Source: Heterobilharzia americana (taxonomy: Eukaryota; Platyhelminthes; Trematoda; Strigeidida; Schistosomatidae). Taken from it: a DNA stretch of 64,000 nt. Within the stretch, counting starts at the first letter, position 1; the number at the start of each line of letters is the position of its first letter. Location: positions 41,771,920 through 41,835,919 of the forward strand of contig OX104128.1 in assembly GCA_944470555.2 (NCBI GenBank), written 5' to 3'. The translations under genes were made by a program, and so were the position numbers. The notes under the pieces are model-generated. The model was given only the letters and a program-made list of their open reading frames with translations, did no database searches and was not told where the DNA came from. Shown in pieces: positions 61,801 through 64,000 of the stretch.

Positions 61801-64000
61801 GTATCAAGTATACTATTGTTCAAACTACAAATGTTACTGTTAGTAGCAGTAGTAGTGGTATTAGCAGTATTATTTGCTGTTGCTGTCGCTGTGTTGTACT
61901 TCAGACAACAGTCCAAGTTAGTTCTTGTTTGAGTTTTATGTATTTGTGAATAGAATGAATCTGATGAGAAATGTACTCGTAGTGCAGATATAACTAAACG
62001 TATCGCTAAAAGATCTTCTTGAAATAATGTCTCCTTTTCCAAAGCATCTGAAGAGTATAAGATAAAACTAACCAAATAACATCAACACAAAAAAGGTTTA
62101 TCAGCTGAGAATTTTGTAGATATCACTAACATTGGTATTGCATTTTGATGGCTATTATTAGGATCTGAAATCTATATTTCATCTTTGGTTGAAATCCGTC
62201 TGTTACCCTATATGACCAAGTAAGGGAATAATTACATGCATGCTAGATATTGATTTGTGACGTAAAAACGTTGTATCAAGGCAAACAGCACTAATTTGCC
62301 AAAGTAAAAATCGCCCCAAGTTATAGAACACAACTTGCTGAGTAAGTAAACCTTAGTAGTCACATCGTTTGCAAGAAATCTCAAGTGTAAAGCAAACATG
62401 TCATCATATTTTTATTAACTTGACCACCCAGTCTACCAAACTTTATTTTAGTAACTTCCTTTTGTGGAAGCCTAAACGACATATTAAGCTATGGGTCAAT
62501 TCTGCTTCACTGAAAAGTTATTAAGTGGAAAGAGTAGGGAAAAACAGGTTCTGTGTAAGAGGCCTTTTCATCACAAAGGGAAATCATTGCTGGAGCACCT
62601 AAGAAATAGGAAACAATAACTAAATTTTTCTACTGGTGTAATAATACTCAACAGTGTAAACTCTTCATTCTTTCTTTTGTTCAACTCAAAAGTTTTAGGT
62701 TTCATGTTGAGTATGATGTTATCTAGTCGTACAATATACCATATCAGTTGTCACTTCCTTATATCGGTCAATTTACGATGCAAAATGGCCACCATCTAAC
62801 TCTAATTGTAGGGATCCGTTCGAACTTTGTACAGTCCCAAAATATGCCGAAAGTATATATTCATGTGGAGTCGTATATGGTCGGTACTAAGACAGCCTTA
62901 CAATATCAAGAAGTCATTAGCTGTTTTGTTCGTTTGCTTATTTGCACTTGTATGATTTCTATTTGTATTGTTTTTAGTTCAATTCACTGTATATAGGCAA
63001 CATTTTGATTTCGTTTGATGATATGATTTGATAAGAAATAGGATTAATTGGTAAGTCTTCTTGATTATCACTGAGTTTTCGTTTTGAACAGCACCAGCCA
63101 CATAGGTATGCTACGCTATATCGTATGCATACTGACCCTTCTATTTCACCATCTATCTTTGCAGCCAACTATCAATGTTAAGAAATATAGTCTATGGAAG
63201 AAAACGTCACACAGTATTCCTTGCTTTCATTAGTATTGTAATTAATACTATTTTATTTATTGACACTTGCGACTTCCCTTGATCATTATATTGAACCAAA
63301 TCAAACAGTCTCTGTTTCCAGATGAAATCCTTTGAGCACACCTCGAAACAAACTTAAGACTCATTACTGTGCAACTTGGTTGAAATGGGTTAGCAGTAGA
63401 GTTCAGAAATCACTCGTCAGTTGAATGTGCCTTCATCTCAGTGAAAACATTTCCTCATTCATGAAGAAAAGACAATTTACTAACCGCAGAAATGAGTAAA
63501 ATTCATTGTAGGTGAACACATACAACTTCCTCTAGATTATTTCTGGTAAAACTGCATCAGGATTCAGAATATAAAAGAAGGTTAAATAGAAAAGTACCTG
63601 ATATTTGAAGGTGAAGTATAAAATTGATTTTATCATGTAATGAGATGTCAGGAGCTGGCTGAATACTGTTTATTACAAAGGTCAAAATTATTCCATTATC
63701 TGAACTACCTTCTTTACAAGCCAATAGCTGAACTTTCGGTAACAAAATTCTCAACACAGGAGTCTTTCTTAACAGGATCATGCTTACCCCTAGGATTATT
63801 CTCTTCATGTTTTCTGACTCGTTTAAAAAAGGCAGGTGTTACTTTATAAATTTAAGGTGTATAGTACTCAAAAAGTATTTTAAATTAAACACGTAACATT
63901 CTATAATGATCAACTAACCAATCAGTAACCGTGGAGGTAATTGTGTTAGTCGTACATATTTCAGTAAACTAGCCAATAATGATTCATTCCCTTCGTTTTC
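42036..64000 (-). CDS. kelch-like protein (BTB-BACK-kelch, KLHL1/4/5 type), 5' partial, six exons in window
   Basis: Exons in transcript order are 64000-63919 (continues off the window), 62047-61473, 58106-57592, 53068-52895, 44912-44528 and 42152-42036. Together they give 615 codons plus a stop with every junction in phase (1,0,2,2,0). The product begins in the BACK domain ([13 protein letters not shown]), then has six kelch repeats with the Gly-Gly doublets and Tyr/Trp spacing of a beta-propeller ([37 protein letters not shown]). The segments [13 protein letters not shown] and RRGGVGV match my memory of KLHL1, KLHL4 and KLHL5. Family members usually act as Cullin-3 substrate adaptors or actin-associated proteins in the cytoplasm; that role is inferred here. 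Oddities are two long Ser/Thr/Asn/His-rich inserts, one between BACK and kelch 1 and one inside kelch 2. The BTB domain and start codon lie beyond 64000. Confidence 0.93.
42153..44527 (-). other. KLHL last intron
   Basis: GT-AG phase-0 intron of 2.4 kb that holds the SINE pair at 43770-44260. The rest is unassigned. Confidence 0.7.
43770..44260 (+). mobile_element. family-B SINE inverted pair
   Basis: 43770-43870 is a minus-strand ribozyme 3' half plus tail (AGGATGAAACAGCCTTCCAG). From 43895 a plus-strand full copy follows: head, tRNA-like segment (CCAGTGGCTCAGTGGTAACA at 44074; B box degraded to GGTTCAATCTC), ribozyme remnant (AGGACGGTACAGCTGTTCCG) and tail. It lies in the last KLHL intron. 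Confidence 0.65.
44528..44912 (-). CDS. KLHL exon: kelch 4-6
   Basis: The acceptor TTTATGTAG precedes 44912 and a GTAAGT donor starts at 44527. It encodes 128 codons: [40 protein letters not shown], then an expanded loop ([14 protein letters not shown]), [15 protein letters not shown] and [20 protein letters not shown]. The longer loop in kelch 5 is also where KLHL1/4/5 proteins carry a longer loop (GGHDAPASN), which supports the subfamily call. Confidence 0.93.
47080..50260 (-). mobile_element. RTE-like non-LTR retrotransposon, nearly full length, frameshifted
   Basis: On the minus strand, from 50260 downward: an AP-endonuclease N terminus ([12 protein letters not shown] start), an endonuclease frame at 49959-49537 ([53 protein letters not shown]), the RT finger region at 48725-48531 ([20 protein letters not shown]), then a decayed palm and thumb to the 3' end at 47080. 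There are several stops and frameshifts. A His/Gln-coding microsatellite lies at 47725-47766. The tail is a short AAT-type run, typical of RTE 3' ends. It lies in a KLHL intron in the same orientation as the gene. Confidence 0.8.
47727..47766 (-). repeat. trinucleotide repeat inside the RTE-like copy
   Basis: CAC runs followed by CAA runs on the minus strand encode HHHHHH then QQQQQ in the local frame. The other two copies do not have this expansion. Confidence 0.9.
50465..50830 (-). mobile_element. family-B SINE copy, minus, in head-to-head pair
   Basis: Minus-strand order of head region, tRNA-like segment (AGTGGCTGAATGGTTAACGC), ribozyme variant (TACTGCTAAGGAGTCCCATA then AGGACGGAGCAGCCGTCC) and tail (CCAACTGATGTCAGTTCATG). 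The GAAA core reads GGAG in this subfamily. Confidence 0.65.
50830..51225 (+). mobile_element. family-B SINE copy, plus, in head-to-head pair
   Basis: Tail-like AAATTAAAAATCCCCATTCA (50824) precedes the head (GTGCTAATTCATGACCTGCT). A tRNA-like segment follows (B box GAGTTCGATCC at 51080), then a ribozyme remnant (TACTGCTGAGTCCCATACTA, AGGACGGAGCAACTGTC), where two core bases are deleted, and a tail to 51225. Confidence 0.65.
51860..51918 (-). ncRNA. hammerhead-like remnant on the minus strand
   Basis: The minus strand reads CACCTGATGCATCC, then AAAACGAAACACGCGTCTCG and GATTCCACC. The CTGATG and GAAAC elements and a stem III ending in GUC are visible, but stem II does not pair well and the core A after CTGATG is C. 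It sits inverted just upstream of the plus-strand SINE. Confidence 0.45.
51945..52330 (+). mobile_element. Sm-alpha-like SINE with decayed hammerhead, followed by a second unit head
   Basis: The head GAAACGACAAGCAATATCAA leads to a tRNA-like region with a clean B box (GGTTCGAGTCC) near 52075, a G13 run, then CCAGCTGACAAATCC at 52125, where the core GA is changed to AA. After the ribozyme region a second head copy (GGAGCCCACATCCAATAATG) follows at about 52240, showing head-after-tail order. Confidence 0.75.
52108..52120 (+). repeat. G13 homopolymer
   Basis: Thirteen G residues in the Sm-alpha-like SINE, between the tRNA-like part and the ribozyme region. The length may be unreliable from sequencing. 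Confidence 0.9.
52836..52873. repeat. AT dinucleotide microsatellite
   Basis: AT repeat ending about 20 bp beyond the donor of the KLHL kelch-3 exon, inside the intron 5' region (minus-strand sense). Confidence 0.97.
52895..53068 (-). CDS. KLHL exon: kelch 3
   Basis: The acceptor TTTTCCAG precedes 53068 and a GTAAGT donor starts at 52894. With the two bases carried in, it translates to [20 protein letters not shown] and onward through [17 protein letters not shown] to [10 protein letters not shown]. This is a full kelch repeat with the GG doublet and Trp. It leaves in phase 2. The short exon (174 nt) sits between introns of about 4.5 and 8 kb. Confidence 0.92.
53887..53970 (-). CDS. candidate minus-strand coding fragment in a KLHL intron
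   Basis: After an acceptor-like GATTCAG at 53971 the minus strand reads [20 protein letters not shown] and then MRHGTNQ stop. The acidic composition is unusual for random AT-rich DNA. The phase (0) does not match the preceding KLHL exon (phase 2), so it is probably a transposon or other gene remnant. Confidence 0.2.
   Translation of the reverse strand, partial: SEYTSNVSSAEEEDYQLDHEMRHGTNQ
55340..55545 (+). repeat. dispersed repeat family X, copy 2
   Basis: Blocks GCCAATTGCCTCCAACTAAT, GAATTCGGTCAGCAATCAGG and GAGATTGGTTGCTCGACAAT align with the copy at 1.1 kb in the same order and orientation. Confidence 0.5.
55964..56103 (-). CDS. candidate minus-strand coding fragment in a KLHL intron
   Basis: Behind a strong acceptor (TTTCTTACTTCAAG) the minus strand is open for 45 codons ([40 protein letters not shown]) then stops. 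The Trp-rich sequence looks protein-derived. It enters in phase 1, incompatible with the neighbouring KLHL exon. It is likely a retroelement fragment or an exon of a nested gene. Confidence 0.25.
57592..58106 (-). CDS. KLHL exon: kelch 1-2 with a long insert
   Basis: The acceptor AAAAG precedes 58106 (weak pyrimidine tract) and a GTAGGT donor starts at 57591. The peptide starts [17 protein letters not shown], contains [18 protein letters not shown], and ends MATHR with two bases of a split Arg codon. Between the STVEC strand and the closing Trp strand (GSWKIVSAM) there are about 100 extra Asn/Thr/Ser/Arg-rich residues. They would extrude as a loop from propeller blade 2. The exon leaves in phase 2, matching the next exon exactly. 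Confidence 0.88.
58985..59190 (+). mobile_element. family-B SINE copy, 3' half, degraded
   Basis: A tRNA-like start (GGCCATTGGATTCGAATCCA, then CAGTGGCAACATGCTGGC) is followed by a ribozyme remnant (AATACTGAGGAGTCTATACC) and a tail (AATGATATCAGTCCGTTATG). The CTGAGGAGT core string survives without stem II. Confidence 0.55.
61020..61110 (+). repeat. tRNA-like segment in a KLHL intron
   Basis: A strong B-box match GGGTTCGAGCCCC at 61066-61078, preceded by GATGGCTTTCAACCACCGGG. No acceptor stem pairs properly, so this is read as a SINE remnant. It lies antisense to the KLHL gene. Confidence 0.4.
61473..62047 (-). CDS. KLHL exon: BACK end, Ser/Thr/Asn/His-rich linker, start of kelch 1
   Basis: The acceptor is CTCTTCAG before 62047 and the preferred donor is GTAAGT at 61472. 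The 191 codons hold the last BACK helices ([18 protein letters not shown]), then about 100 low-complexity residues with Thr/Ala/Asn runs, a Ser-rich block and a His run, and then kelch 1 ([12 protein letters not shown]). Vertebrate relatives have only a short linker here. A second in-phase donor at 61454 (GAG then GTAAAA) would add six residues. The GTAAGT site is preferred because it is the stronger consensus and gives the expected kelch-strand spacing. Confidence 0.85.
62048..63918 (-). other. KLHL intron inside BACK
   Basis: Phase-1 intron of 1.9 kb (GTTAGT donor, TTCAG acceptor). No repeat or exon recognised inside. Confidence 0.7.
63919..64000 (-). CDS. KLHL exon (BACK domain part), 5' cut by window edge
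   Basis: Read on the minus strand from 64000, this gives 27 codons plus one base and then a GTTAGT donor at 63918. The peptide ends [15 protein letters not shown], the BACK-domain helix pattern VRLPLLxPxxL of kelch-like proteins. The single leftover G completes an Asp codon (G|AT) with the next exon, which restores the expected continuation. Confidence 0.85.

Noticed and set aside
1..64000. CRISPR array, rRNA, bacterial operon or viral genome
   Set aside because: No regularly spaced direct repeats, no rRNA core sequence, no dense gene packing; introns and retroelements point to an animal nuclear genome.
1..64000. Spliced-leader RNA gene
   Set aside because: I looked for a flatworm spliced-leader-like 3' end (GTTGCATG near a GT donor) and saw none with a plausible context; a proper covariance or exact-match search was not possible.

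Overview
The window looks like nuclear DNA of a parasitic flatworm, most likely a blood fluke (Schistosoma or a close relative). It is AT-rich and its few genes are broken by introns of 2-8 kb. Most recognisable sequence is mobile DNA typical of schistosomes: Penelope-like elements (PLEs), RTE-like non-LTR retrotransposons, and tRNA-derived SINEs carrying hammerhead ribozymes of the Sm-alpha kind. No operon, rRNA, CRISPR or prokaryotic feature is visible.

Four signals for host genes stand out. (1) The minus-strand gene at 42036->64000 is a kelch-like BTB-BACK-kelch protein closest in my recognition to KLHL1/4/5. Six exons lie in the window with every junction in frame. They encode the end of the BACK domain, six kelch repeats and the stop; the BTB exons lie beyond 64000. 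(2) A divergent seven-transmembrane receptor-like gene on the plus strand has its main exon at 30495-31514 and a TM7 exon at 34024-34176. (3) Two phase-compatible plus-strand exons of an unrecognised gene lie at 35561-35700 and 37339-37536. (4) Weaker exon candidates occur at 5884-6124, 16938-17023 and 18160-18462 (plus), and at 53887-53970 and 55964-56103 (minus).

Layout. 1-8.6 kb: unique-looking AT-rich DNA, a repeat near 1.1 kb, an RTE 3' fragment (3.85-4.93 kb), a candidate terminal exon, and a PLE endonuclease fragment (6.5-7.0 kb). 8.6-15.4 kb: two near-identical 1.5-kb PLE copies in inverted orientation with a third 3' fragment between them, and an Sm-alpha SINE beside one. 15.4-30.1 kb: no certain gene but dense SINEs, including the two best hammerhead ribozymes (21.6 kb plus and 29.6 kb minus) and a 79-bp near-perfect inverted repeat at 30.0 kb. 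30.5-37.5 kb: the receptor gene and the unrecognised gene, with an RTE fragment in the receptor intron. 37.9-42 kb: nothing recognised beyond an AT microsatellite. 42-64 kb: the kelch gene, whose introns hold a nearly full-length RTE-like copy (47.1-50.25 kb), several SINEs and microsatellites.

The most interesting system is the pair of tRNA-promoter plus hammerhead SINE families. Both join a Pol III type tRNA-like head to a short self-cleaving motif with a minimal palindromic stem III. Several copies have tail-then-head junctions, as expected if they came from multimeric or circular RNA, like retrozymes.
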